Positions 46,230-57,705 of a stretch of DNA of 64,000 nt are shown here, piece by piece. Position 1 is the stretch's first letter. Each line of letters opens with the position of its first letter. The position numbers and the translations under genes are program-made. The notes under the pieces were generated by a model that was given only the letters and a program-made list of their open reading frames with translations, had not been told where the DNA came from and made no database searches. The DNA is from Polytrichum commune (lineage: Eukaryota; Streptophyta; Polytrichopsida; Polytrichales; Polytrichaceae), in contig OX485806.1 in NCBI GenBank assembly GCA_950295325.1, positions 37,202,001-37,266,000 of the forward strand. Direction: 5' to 3'.

Positions 46230-47445
46230 TTGTGGATGAAATTTTAATGGGAAGTTAGTTTGGTAATCAGGTAGCTGAGGTATAGATATATCATTGAGTG
46301 TGGGAGTATTGGGATAAGATAGTTTGGACCATTTTTTGTTGGGGTTGACCGGGGTATTCGGGGGGGGGGGTGAGTGGCAACTTGTATATGTGGTTGTGGT
46401 ATTGAGAGGTTATTTGCAATATGGGTGAGTTGATTTAGTTGTTCGTAGGTTCCAATGTGGTTGTTTTGGTGGTGTATACAAAGTATTTTTAGTGTAGAAA
46501 GTTCTTTCCTAGGTGTATTAAGTTCTGGTGGAATAGTGGGTTCTTCATATGTGATAGTATCTGCAGCAAAGTGGGCGATAATGTGTGTGTCTGGGAATGG
46601 GCCGGAGTGTGGGTTGGAGTTTTGGTACCAATTATGATCAGGTGAAATCAGTATTGTGATAGTATGTGGGTTTTTTTTGGCGGCAAGACGGGCCCAATGT
46701 ATAGCATGTTGTAGGTCTGTGGCATTATGGGGGTGGGCGTAGCCTATTCCTTGCCATTTGTAGTGAAAGGCCTGCCCTAAGGATCCAAATATTTTATCCC
46801 GTGAGAATGGGGAGTAGAATTGATTTAGTTGTGTAAGGCATGTGACTGGGGATGAAAAATATGAGTGGCTGATATTGAATGATGTGGTGAGAAAATTTAA
46901 TATTGGAGTTGGGATTGTATACTGGGCTAGTTTTAGAGGGTTATTTTTTGGGATACGATATTTGTATCTTTGGTATAACCATATTATTTCAGTTTCAAAT
47001 GGTTGTGTAGGTGGTTCTAATCCGTGCGGAGTGTTTTTGGCGAGTTGGTATTGTTTCCATAACCACTGTAGTCGATGGTGGTGAGGTGTCGGCCATTGTC
47101 TTCATATATGTGGGCAACATCAAAATGCGTTTGGATAGTATTAGTGGTGGTTTCCATATCGCTTTTGGGGTTGCATTCATTGATTGAGATATGTGCTAAT
47201 GGGATGATTGTTGCGGGGATAACATATATTGTATCTTGTTGTTGTTCTGTGGCAAAATGGGCGGATATTAGGTTTGAGAAGTGTTTGTGTTGTCTTTTGG
47301 TATAGTATTGAGTTAGGATTTCGGTATTATGTGTACAAGTGTTAGTGTCGTACCAAAGGAATAAGTCTCTATAGGTTCGCCATTTGTTATAGGTGTTATT
47401 ATTTCGTACTATCCATTGGCATAGATATGATGTGTCGTTTTTCAT
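46230..47445 (-). pseudogene. LINE region between RT and RNase H (copy C)
   Basis: Conserved among copies A, C and D but not recognised. It includes SYLCQWIVRNNN, TQYYTKRQHKH, IPATIIPLAHISINECNP, FDVAHIYEDNGRHLTT, and then a stretch with the HFAAD-like and YSSP-TC-TQ blocks of copy A. Its conservation across diverged copies suggests a real domain; in algal Dualen an additional protease is encoded, but I see no convincing Cys-His pair here. Several frame breaks. Confidence 0.5.
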
Positions 47446-47459
47446 TATTCCATTGGAGT

Positions 47460-48464
47460 TAGTGTATTGTCGTTTTTAATGGTCAAGAATTGTGTGGATA
47501 GGGAATTGTCTAGGGTCTCTAAGAACGTCTCTTGGTGGGGGTGGGTGATGGGGGTGAGGTGGGTTTGGGGGATGAAATGGGGGGTCGGGTTGTCTGAGAA
47601 GAATGTTGTGATTTATTATGATGTACTTATTTTTTAGAGTTCTTGGGGGGTGACGGTGCGGGCATGGTTGTTGGCATTGGCCGCATTGCGGGAGGCAGGG
47701 GGGTGATAGAATAGTTGTTGAGCAATATTTAGTGCACTTTTGATTAGTTTGGTAGGGTTAGAATGATAGTTTTAAAAATCATTTGGACTCATCATGTTAA
47801 GGCCGTTGGGTAAAGTGAGTTGGCCCAGTTCGATTATATTGTGAAGTAGTAGCTTTTGTAGTAATTTAAGCAATGTTTTATGATTTAGGCCATGCATGTT
47901 TTGCGCTTCTTGCATCCAAACGTTTGCAAGTGGGGAGGAACTGAGTATGAAGTTGTCCATTGTGCTTTTTAGGTGAACTCTAGCTTCCTGTTTAAGTAGG
48001 AATAGTGTTCTGGTTATAGGTGATCGGACACAGTGGTGGTATTTGAAACGAGGTATTTCTTTGGCGCCACCAAATGTGGCTAGTATAAATTGTAGTAATC
48101 CATTGTAAATTTTCCCAAGTCTACATGTGTCATTAAGCGCATGTTGTAGTTGCTCGCCTATGCATCGTAAGTAGGCGTTTTTGAATGAAAAGGCTTCTAT
48201 TCCAAATAGGTCGTGAGGGAGTTATGTGGCTATGTTGGACGTGCATTTTGGGAGTCCACATATTGTTTTGTGGAGGGCTATAATCTTTTTGTCAAGTTTT
48301 TTAATGGCAGGGAGGGAGTATGGTACGACGTAGAAGCTGTATGCGATTCCGGCACGTATGACTGTGTCTGCCATATTAATTTTTTGTTTCATAGTGGCTG
48401 GACATGCTACGAGGTCCTTGCATTGTTTTATAACTTTGGTGGTGGTGGTGTGTATTTGTGTTTT
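47460..48464 (-). pseudogene. LINE post-RT thumb/linker region (copy C)
   Basis: Fragmentary frames follow the RT, for example FKYHHCVRSPITRTLFLLKQEARVHLKSTMDNF and MHGLNHKTLLKLLQKLLLHNI, helical segments typical of the region after LINE RT domains. Several stops interrupt it. Confidence 0.45.
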
Positions 48465-49748
48465 CTATTTTAGTGAAGGGGCAAGGTTTATGCCCATATA
48501 TGTGTATGATTCGTTTTGACTCAAGACTGGTATAGGTTCGTTTCTGTAGTTTATATTGGTGGTTTGCATTTGAATTTTAAATGCTAGGGGGCTCATTTTA
48601 GATTTGTTCGGACAACCCTTAATTGCGCATTTGGGGATTCCAAGGTCCATGCCAGCCCAATCACAGAATTTATTTAGTTTGTTGATTTGTATTTGTAGTG
48701 ATTTTAATTTATAAGCAATTGTTGCTAAGTCATCGGCATATGCTGCTGAGGAGATTTTTACTTTAGATGTTCTAAATGTGTAGCCATTATTTCTTTGTTG
48801 TAGCCATCTAAGGAAGGGTTCTAGGAATATGATGAATAGGTATGGGCTTAAAGTGTCTCCTTGTATTGTTCCTCTTTGAATGAAAATGGGTTAGGTTTTA
48901 CCGAAGTATTCGCCAATGAATGTGGTGGTAGATTGTGAGTATATGTTTTCAATTAGGTTTACAACATCATTTGGGTATCCAAGATCTTGCATTATGGCTA
49001 GGAGTCTAGCATGGTCAATAGAGCCAAAAACATTTTTAAAGTCTATATATAGAATGTATATGTCTTGGTTTGTGAATCTTGCATCTTCTAGTGCAGCAAT
49101 AAGCACTTGAAGTTGTCTAGATGTTCCTCTTTCTGCTCTAAATCCTTCTTGACTATCGTGTAATATTTGATGTGTTTCTCCATAGGCCGAGAGGATGGAT
49201 GTCAAAGTGCTTGTGTAAAATTTATATATGGTATTAGCTAGAGTGATAGATCTATGGTTTGTAAGTTGTGATGAGTTTGTTTTCTTATAAAGTAGAATTG
49301 TGAAGTTTGTTTTCTATGATGTAGGGATTTGTTTTTGTTTATAGCAGTGTTTGAATAATAGGAATAATAGTCTGTAAAAACGTGGCGGCATGTTTTTCAG
49401 GATTGAATTGGGGATTTTGTCTGGGCCAGGGGCTTTGTTATTATCCAAGTTTTTAAGGCATAGGTGATATGTTTCTATATCAAAGTATGTATGTAGTGGG
49501 ATTTGGGGTTCTCCACGTCGGTCTATGGTGAAGCCGTCAAGGTCGTGCCATGGGTATTGTCGGATGCTACATGTACATTGTTGTGGATGTGTTGTTTGAT
49601 GTTCACAGGTAGGAACTGTGGGGCGGTTACTAATGGATTGTTGTATGTGTATTTCTGTTGTAATGTCATCAGGATTAGTTAAGATGTTATTTTGTCTATC
49701 GACAATAGAGTCTAAGGGTGACGTTTCAGAATTTTTGAAGACTTTCAT
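48465..49748 (-). pseudogene. LINE reverse transcriptase (copy C)
   Basis: RT blocks appear in order on the minus strand: NKAPGPDKIPNSILK, NHRSITLANTIYKFY, SQEGFRAERGTSRQL, YILYIDFKNVFGSIDHARL (block A with its first Asp), RGTIQGDTLSPYLFIIFLEP (block B), AAYADDLATIA (block C, the catalytic YADD) and FCDWAGMDLGIPKCAIKGCPNK (block D). The enzyme copies the element's RNA at the nicked target. Frame breaks occur near 49310 and 48890. Catalytic residues themselves are intact. Confidence 0.8.
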
Positions 49749-50346
49749 GTTTACGTTCTTAGAACTTCTTTCATATAGTTGTCTATATTTTGATATTGCT
49801 TTTAGTATGCATTCCTTAGTGTATTTTGTAGTTATGTCTCTAGGTTGTTTCTTGGAGGTTTTTGCGATGGTTGCTATTTCGTTTATTCATACGTTTAGTG
49901 AGGTGTTTGTTGTGGGTGGGTCGGGGATTTGTACATTTTGGTGGTTTTGTATTTCATTTAATATTGGATGCGTTTGCCAGTTTGGGTCATTTTTTGTAAT
50001 ATATATGGTTTTCCTAATTAGGTGATACGTGGCTAGGTGTTTTTTCCATGGTTTAGCTAGTTTGCGTGGTAAGAAGGCGCCTTGTTGGGCCACACGACTT
50101 GTAAGTTGTGGTATTGGAGTTGCACTACATGTTTCTTCTATGGTTTGTGAAATATTTCTTGTTATGATATCGAATGATTTGCATGCGTTTTTCCATTGGT
50201 TATTTGTGAGATGGTCGTGGCTTTCACGAAGGTTGGTTAAAGTGTTGATTTGTATAGAATTTTCTTCAAAAAAATTAATATTAAAATTTTCGAGGTTTTA
50301 AGGTGGTATAGGGTTTAGAATCCTAGTTTGTATAATGTTGTTGGGG

Positions 50347-50455
50347 TCCCAATGTCCCCTTGTCCAGTGGGCATCAGGTCATTGGCATTACGAACGGACA
50401 CTTTATTCACGCCGGCCCCTTAAAAGGGACCGGAGTTTCTATCTATCTATCTATC
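50347..50455 (+). mobile_element. SINE-like insertion S3, 109 bp, with 9-bp target duplication
   Basis: It starts TCCCAATGTCCCCTTGTCC and ends in a (TATC)n tail of four units. TTGTTGGGG flanks it exactly on both sides (50338-50346 and 50456-50464). It shares CAGTGGGCAT, CGAACGGACACTTTATTCA and the stem CGG(C/T)CCC...GGGACCG before GGAGTTTCT with copies S1 and S2, but lacks their first 55 bp. It interrupts the LINE between AP endonuclease and RT. It has no coding capacity. Confidence 0.75.
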
Positions 50456-50464
50456 TTGTTGGGG

Positions 50465-51300
50465 AGTATGGGTCTTGCTAGTAATGTGTTGTGCGGTATA
50501 TGTAAGGTAATTGGGTAGTGGTCTGAATTTAAGTCTATATAAGTGTTTGTTGTAGAAAAATATTTATTATTATCTGGCGAGTTGATGTAGAAACCGTCAA
50601 TCAGGCTGATGGATGTATAGTTATTACCACCTTGTCTTGAGAATGTGGTGTTTGTTGGGATGTATTCTAAATTGAGGGATGCAATGAAGGTCCACCATTG
50701 AATATCCTTTTCTTGTGGCGGTGTGTTGAGGTTGTCATTTTGTCGACCGATAAGTGCAATGTCACGGTTGAAATCTCCGCATAAAATGTATGTGTGGTCT
50801 GGATGTAAAGTGTTTTGACTGGTAATTGTGGTTTTTATATTAGGGATAAGTCGGGTATCTTCTAAGTGTGTGGGCATGTACATGTGAATAATTAGCCATG
50901 GTTGTAATGGTTGGTTGTTTATTCGTACTATTTGGAGGTACGGTGAAATATTTAACGGTGTGGGGATTTTGGTGATATTACCGGGGAAGGCATATATGTT
51001 GTGTATAAGTGTAAGCAATCCGCCCCTTCCGGGTGTATAGGACATTCGTTGATGAATACATCTTGTGAGTGCGTGTGTGTTATTAAATATGAGTTTGTAT
51101 TGTAGGAATAGGTTTAATTTTGAATATATTTCGTGGACTTTGTTGTTGTGAGCTTGGTTTCTTGGATGGTAATGATTGTTGTGTTAACTTGACTATGGGT
51201 AATGAGACTTTGTAAGTTAGGTAAGGTTGTATTAAGGGATGAAGCATTCCAAGTTATTATGTTTGTTTTAAGGTTGGTATTGTTGTTTATTCTAGTTGTT
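50465..51300 (-). pseudogene. LINE AP endonuclease domain (copy C)
   Basis: Motifs of the exonuclease-endonuclease-phosphatase fold occur in order: IITWNASSLN, IITIQETKL (catalytic Glu), GRGGLLTLIHN, WLIIHMYMPTH, ILCGDFNRDIALIG (GDFN), SLIDGFYINS and DLNSDHYPITLHI (SDH). This is the apurinic endonuclease of later-branching LINEs, which nicks the target to prime reverse transcription. A frameshift near 51.1 kb separates the first two motifs from the rest. Confidence 0.75.
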
Positions 51301-51911
51301 TGGGAGGGTATATTTAGGAGTGGAGGTGGATGGGTATATTCACTTAATATTTCAAAGCATCTAAGGGATTCGGATATTAGTTTATTTGGTAGGAATGGGA
51401 ATGCTCTTTGGATTATAGTTATAGTTGGGGGTGCTTCATGACTATGTATGAAGGTGTATAACTCTTTATGTATTGAATTCGGAGGTTCTATTATGTGTTG
51501 GTGGGATTCAATAAATTTAGTGTATGGGTGTTGTGTATGGATATGCCTTTCAGGGGGGTTGGTGAGGTTAGCCAACTTGTTGATTAGTGTATTAGTCCAT
51601 TCTATATTAAAGTGGTAGATATTAGGTTGAGCTAGGATATTATTACATGTGTTTATTGAGGAATTTACGGTAACAATGATAGCATATAGTATATGGGGTA
51701 GGGGTGATTGGTATTGCGTTTGGATGTATTGGTATAAGTATGAAAATATTAGGATTGATTGTTGGTGCAAAGGATGAGCTTATTTTAGTATAGGGGAGAA
51801 ATAATTTGCAAGATGTTGGTATTCTGGGTGGAGTTTTATAGTGTTAGGGATGAAGTAGGTGTTGGCTATCCTTTTGTGTGTTGTTGGGTGTCTGTGCAGT
51901 ACATTTGGCAT

Positions 51912-51938
51912 TGGGCCAGGATTAGGTTCAATATCTCC
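51912..51938 (-). other. 2A-like ribosome-skipping peptide in the LINE
   Basis: The minus strand encodes LALLRCGDIEPNPGP followed by M-P. This has the full D-x-E-x-N-P-G-P consensus with the usual Leu-rich lead. 2A peptides make the ribosome skip a bond before the final Pro, releasing upstream and downstream products separately. Such peptides are known in several LINE lineages. Here it lies between an N-terminal region and the AP endonuclease, so it would release an ORF1-like product. A TAA lies ten codons upstream in this decayed copy. Confidence 0.8.
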
Positions 51939-51939
51939 G

Positions 51940-53040
51940 CAACGCAATAATGCTAATTGATTAATGACGTTTTATCCTTGGTATTGTTTTGCTTTTGGAG
52001 TTCTTTTGTTTGTTTTGTAATATTTTATTAGAGTATATTTACATGTATTGAATAGATTAGGTAGGGCATGTATTAGTTTTTTAGTGTGTTTGGGAAGGTA
52101 GTGTGTAAGTTTGGTTTGTTTGTATATGGGCCATGTGATTGTGTTGAAGGTGTGGTAGCGTAAGTATCTTATTGGGTTGGCTTTGTGGCGAGGCCGGTAG
52201 GCCGAGCCCATTTGGTGCTTTGTGTGTCGTATTATAGGGGATTGTGTAAGGTGTAGGTTAAGGTGTGTGATTTGGTGTAGTGTGTGGTTTGATGTGTAAT
52301 GTTCTCTCTCCCATAAGTTAGGGGAGTGGTTTAGTGTTTGGTGTTTGGTTTTGATTGTTATTTTAACGATGAATTTGTGTATGTTACATAACGTTTTGAT
52401 TATGTTTTGTCTTTTTATTTTAGTGTAGATTTGTTTGTAGGCTAAGGTGAAATCTTTGGTTTGTTTGTGTAGGGGTATTTTTCTTGTTTGTTTATTAGTT
52501 TTGATGTTTTTAGAAAAAAATATTGCTTTGGTTTTAATTTGTATGTTATTTATTTATTGTTTTGTTGGGGTATTGATAAATACTATTTTTATTTTATTTT
52601 TGTAAATGTGATGTTTATATATTTTGTGTATAGTACTTAATAATACTTTGTAATATTTGTTTTGTTGTTTGTTAATTTGTGTATATAAGTATACTTTTGT
52701 TGTAATATGTGCTTGGTTTTGATATTGGTATTGGTATTGGTATTGGTATAAGTGTTGGTATATGTGTTGGTATTTGTATTTGTATAGGTATTGGTATATG
52801 GCTTGGTGTAGGTGTTGGCTATTAATTCGTTGTTTGTGTATTTTAGTTTTAACATGTGTGTTTTGTATGTATTGTTGGGTTATGAATGTATTTGTTTTTA
52901 TATTTGTTTTTTTTTGTTTTTTTGTACGACGGTGTTGGTAGTTTCTATTGAGGTGGGGGTATTTAGAAATACCATTTTATTTTGTTTTTGTAATTCTGGG
53001 GCATGTGTCGGTGTAATTTTGTGAAGTATTGAGGTGCTTG
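51940..53040 (-). pseudogene. LINE N-terminal region, low complexity
   Basis: Upstream of the 2A motif the frame continues to 52211 with a basic Thr/Lys/Tyr-rich product (LTHYLPKHTKKLIHALPNLF). Further upstream the sequence becomes G/T-rich on the plus strand with an irregular TATTGG(T/TA) repeat at about 52715-52800, coding Asn/Thr/Tyr runs on the minus strand. No nucleic-acid-binding domain was recognised. The 5' end of the element was not located. Confidence 0.45.
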
Positions 53041-53046
53041 TCGAAT

Positions 53047-54486
53047 TTAGTTTATCGCCATGAGGTCATCTTTGTCGCTTGATGATCCTTCTTTATCAAA
53101 CATCTCTGAGGATTCAAGGGTGGCCATGGTTTTGCTAAGCGCTTGCCTTAGTGTGGCCATTTCGTTTTTGAGAGCTTTGGCCGCTTTATCCGCCGCGTAT
53201 GTGGCAAAATTCCTTGCTTGTGTAGTGAGGCGGGTTTCCATGGTATGCATTTCGGTGCGGACTATGACAGTACCTTTTGCTACTGCCTTATCCATTATTT
53301 TATTTCTATCATTTTTCCCGAGGCTTTGGAGGAGACATTCTCCATTGTCTCTACTGTGTTTGCTAGAGCCGTGGTAACATCGTTAAATGCCAACCTTGTA
53401 AGTTCTTTGTTTGAAGGTTTGGATATGCCATCCAAACTCTTAGGGTGAGGAGAATACTCGACGTATTTATTACATATTTTATGGCTTTTTTTTACGAATC
53501 TCTTGTACACCGCGGCATTCAAGCATTGGATATTACACACCTCGGTGAGTTTGCATTGGGCGTCATTTTTAAAGTAAATATTAAGTATATTCTTTTCTCC
53601 CATGCATGCTCTAATTTTTTACTCTAATATCTCTTTGGGTTTTAGCCTATTTAGGTTCTTCGCAATAAGTATAAGTGCATTTTTTTTCCTAAATCATCAC
53701 CGGTAGGGTTTCCCATTGAAACATCTATACATTCATGATCAAAAGTGACTTTGTTTTTAAGAACATAGGTGGTTTGTTCGAGGTTAGTGGCGATTATCCA
53801 AGCATAATTGTGACTCTCTATTTTCCTTACATGCGTAAAGTCAAAGTTGAACCCTCTTTTGAATCCCTCTATTATCACATCTTCATATACCACATACCAA
53901 CTCTCATCCTTAATGCTATCACTTGTGATTTTGATTGAAAACATTTCACTAGAAGTATTAGTATCATATGATTTACATACTTTTTGTTGGTGCATTTTGT
54001 TGTCCGGTAGGCGGATGATAAATGGGCGGAGGCCTTGGAATAGTTTCCCTCCATCCTCTTGCACATTTCAAAGATGAATCTTTGCATGACTCGACCATTG
54101 TTTGCCACCGTGTCTACACATTATTGCTATGGGTCACTTATGTTATCCTCCAACAACATTTTCATATCATCTAAGCTTTTTGTAATTTTATCTAAGGCTT
54201 CTTCTTTGGGAATGAACATATCATCAATTTGAAAGAACAAAGCAATATGATAATTCATAGCAAATTCTTCACACACATCTATATCGGATGAAACTTGGGT
54301 GTGAAGATAATTTTGTGCCCAAGATCATTCATACTTGGCCACATTTCTTGTGGTACGTATGAGTGTGATGATACATAACCGTGACATACTAGGATTTTTT
54401 TGTTACTCATTCTACTTTTTACAAGCTCACTCACACTTTTATGAGCTACCTCCTCTTCTCTTTTGCTTGCATTCAAGGCTTTCATA
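53047..54486 (-). pseudogene. Unrecognised broken gene next to the LINE 5' end
   Basis: Minus-strand segments in changing frames look like one damaged protein: KREEEVAHKSVSELVKSRM, VPQEMWPSMND, DIDVCEEFAMNYHIALFFQIDDMFIPKEEALDKI, DESWYVVYEDVIIEGF, FDHECIDVSMGNPTGDDLGKK, AAVYKRFVKKSHKICNKYVEYSPHPKSLDG and a C-terminal helix rich in Ala/Lys (NFATYAADKAAKALKNEMATLRQAL). At least two frameshifts and several stops. It could be the ORF1 of the adjacent LINE or an independent repeated plant gene. I do not recognise the family. Confidence 0.45.
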
Positions 54487-54489
54487 GCT

Positions 54490-55980
54490 TAGAATCTAAG
54501 CCATGGACGTAGATCTTTCTTTGGTGTGTTGCTTTTATTTTGATTCTTTTTTACAATGGATAGGGATGCATTGCTAGATGTTCGTATTTTGTTGTAAGAA
54601 ATTTCCATGTCCTTAATTAATCCAAGCTCCGTTAGTAGGCCATTCTGCAAAGAAATGGTATTTGTGTGTCATTTTATGTTGCTATGGGAATTCTTCTTTT
54701 TGCCCTCTACAAATTTCCATTCTACTTATGAACAAGTGAGGCTTGAAGGGGATATCTGGCTAAGAATAAGTTATAATTCAATGGTTGTAATTCAATGGTT
54801 TTATATTTGTGTATAAATCCAATACAAGATAAACATCCATATGACCTCTGTGAACTTGTATATTGAGAGTTTATCCAATATGAAGAGGATGTGAGCAACA
54901 GAACAAGGATAAAGGAGGTTGCATAAGCAACCTTCAAGACAACCTAGCTAAACTACTTCTACTTCTAAAAATCTTAAACCACCATAGAATTGTAGAGAGT
55001 AAAGGGTAATTTCTCCCAATCATTTCACTGATGTAAAATATCAATTGCATCTCTAGTAATTCCTTGTTTAATATTTTCATCATCATCAATAATGGATAAT
55101 TTCTCAATCTCCCTCATAACAACATTAGTAGGTATTTGCATTGTTTTTGGATCATTTTCATGCCATATGATAAACCTAAGCTGCATAAGAATTAGGCCGT
55201 TGCAGTTGGACCTTAAAGAACAATGGAATTTGTAATATCTTATGGTTAGGTCCTATACTTTGCATGAAACTCATTACCCTTAGAAAATTTTCCTTGCAGA
55301 AAAATAAAGATGTCAAATTTGCTACACCAAATGATAAAAGCTACATCGTTGCCTAAAATTATTTGCAGATCTTTTATAATATATATTAGCCTCATTGTAA
55401 GCCATTTGATTCTTGCTATATTAAATGTCTTCGATGGAATTTTTAATTGTCATCTTGTTGAATGTATGTAGCTTAAATATAAATATTTTATTAACTTAAT
55501 ATTATATATAATTAATAAATTATATATCAATACTAAAAATATTTTTATTCCTTTAATTTTTTATCTGATTTTTTATAATACAATTATTTCTTTTCAATTA
55601 TAATTTTATAAAAATATTAATATTGGAAATTTGACCATATCATTATTATTTGTATAAGATTTGGTTTTAATACACTATAAGATGTTTTAATATTTGTATT
55701 TCATTAATTTTTTTAAATATTAAAATATGATAATATTATAAATAAATTTAAAAATATTTCCAAAATTAATAATATACCTTTATTCTTTTGTTATATTTTT
55801 ATATAAATATATTATATTGTTATTAAAAAATATTGCATAATCGCCTTTACATATAATCCATTTAATCAGATCACCAATTAAAGACATTTATTCTTTAGTT
55901 GTTTTCGTAGCAATGTTTTATTCTTTAAACATTGTTACAAACAAAAGAAAATTCTATAATATTGGAAGCATAATAAAACC
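54490..55980. other. No supported gene; extremely AT-rich core at 55.48-55.86 kb
   Basis: Short frames only. The part from about 55480 to 55860 is almost entirely A and T with many ATAT and TAAT words. Nothing coding, no TIR pair and no tandem unit could be defined. Confidence 0.45.
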
Positions 55981-55984
55981 ATTC

Positions 55985-57060
55985 TTTTCCATAAACAATA
56001 TGACCCGATACACTTGACCAATTATAGATCAATCGCACTAATTAACACAATATACAAATTATATACTAGCACCCTAACAACAATATTCACAAGTTATGAG
56101 GAATAACATCGAATACCACACTTTAGCCAAGAAGGCTTTCGTTCACAACGTAAGATATCCCGACAAATACAAACAATTATAGCAACCTTAGAAGATGCAA
56201 TACTTACCTCAAAAGAAATATATTTAACGTACGTAGTTTTTTAAAAATACCTTTGGCTCTATAGATCATGCAAGACTCATCGTCATCATGGAGGATCTTC
56301 GATACCCCCAGGACACGGTAAAAATCGTTGGTATCATATATGAGAAGACAACCACATCCTTTAACGAGAGCCATTTTGGAATCACACCTCCAATAGAAAG
56401 AAGCCGAGGAACAATCTAAGGCGATACCCTTAGCTTGTACTTCTTTATTGTTTTTCTAGAATCCTTACTAAAATGGCTCGAAAATAACAACCTATGATAC
56501 CACTTTACTAGATCATCTTCTACATGTACCACAACCGCATACGCCGACAACCTAGCAATCATTACGGATAACATACAAAACATCCAACCACAAATAGCCA
56601 AACTTCATAAATTCGCGGAATGGTAAAAAATAGACCTCAATCTCTCAAAGTGTTCCATCATGGGTTGTCCCAACAAATCCAAACTTAAATTCGCCACATT
56701 CAAAGCATATATTCATTCACAAAATATCACATACAACTACCAAAATTTTCCTATCCTCACCCAAAACGAATCATATATATATCTAGGCATACACTTAACC
56801 CCGTCACTTAAATAGAACGTACAAAAAGATATCACACTCAAAAAAGTCAAACAACAAAGCCAACTTCTTATAAATTCATCCGCTAGCCCCACACAAAAAA
56901 TTAAAATCCTCAACATAGTCATTAAACCCGAAACGCATACGCATACTATGTCGTTCCATTCTCAAAACCCGATTTTAAAAATCTAGATAAAATCGTAAGG
57001 AAACTAACAAAAGAAATTTGTCACATCCTCAAAAGCACAGCAAACATTCTTACACACGTA
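55985..57060 (+). pseudogene. Dualen-like LINE RT fragment (copy E)
   Basis: The plus strand carries RT blocks in several frames: NYRSIALINTIYKLYTSTLT, SQEGFRSQRKISRQIQTIIATLEDAI, FGSIDHARLIVIMEDL-like text in the next frame, TTTAYADNLAIITDNIQ (block C, with YADN for YADD) and NESYIYLGIHLTPSLK. The last piece matches NESYTYMGINLAPSLK of copy C at 48.47 kb. Frameshifts, many stops and the lost catalytic Asp show it is dead. It belongs to the same family as the 45-52-kb element but in opposite orientation. Confidence 0.65.
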
Positions 57061-57084
57061 AAATACATTCTAGACAACGGTTAA

Positions 57085-57705
57085 CCTTCGCAGTCGTCAA
57101 AGAGACGGTCGCAAAGTGAATCGCGCAGGAATGTCGTGGCTATTCGACCACGGGAATCGAAGTGAAAGGCATGGACTACATGGACGATGAGGTACGTATC
57201 GCCGACACGGAAGAAGACATCCGCATAATAGCTACGATTCAGAGCGAGTTTCCGAAATGGGCAGGAATGCGATTCGGCATCCACAAATGTGCCTACCGAG
57301 GCCGAGAATTTACGAGAGGTAAAGGCGAAGATGTCGAACTCGCGGACTTCAACCTATGCGGAGAGACCATTCTGCAACTGGAAGGCTATGAAGCCTTCAA
57401 ATACTTAGGGGAACACAAGGCCCCGCCTCGGCAAAGACAAATCAGAACCCAGCACTACCTCGCGCCCGAACGAAGAGAGGCAGGAAGCACACGAAGGTAA
57501 GCGCGCCCTCGTTAAGTTCAAGGTGAGGGTGGCGCAATTAGACACCCCGAGAATACAAAAGTTATACTACTCGGGAAAGTTGGACTTTCTATCACAGGCG
57601 GCGCAGCCATTGATAGAAACTTTGTGTCCGCGAATGTTAACAATGAAGCATGACAAAAATACGGTTAGGAAAAACCAATTTTTTTACGAGCGGGGCTTTC
57701 AATGA
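57085..57705 (+). pseudogene. RT fragment of an unrelated, GC-richer LINE
   Basis: The frame VKGMDYMDDEVRIADTEEDI, then QSEFPKWAGMRFGIHKCAYRG is RT block C (YMDD) and block D of a LINE. A later frame at 57523-57705 (VAQLDTPRIQKLYYSGKLDFLS) looks like the thumb. The codon use and GC content differ visibly from the AT-rich neighbours on both sides. Sequence relation to the Dualen-like copies is low, so it is another lineage. Both ends are abrupt. Confidence 0.55.

Larger units (their letters stand above)
45711..52215 (-). mobile_element. Dualen-like LINE copy B/C, main 5' part
   Basis: Read on the minus strand from right to left: an N-terminal region (52.2-51.94 kb), a 2A-like peptide (51912-51938), a spacer, an AP endonuclease (about 51.27-50.47 kb), a linker, RT (about 49.75-48.47 kb), a thumb and linker, a region conserved in all copies (47.45-46.25 kb), and RNase H (46.22-45.73 kb). 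The gene then runs into the 20.5-kb MULE and resumes at 25173. AP endonuclease and restriction-like endonuclease in one element with RNase H is the hallmark of the Dualen/RandI LINE group, first described in the green alga Chlamydomonas. Many stops and frameshifts make this copy inactive. The cysteine protease of algal Dualen was not identified. Confidence 0.7.
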
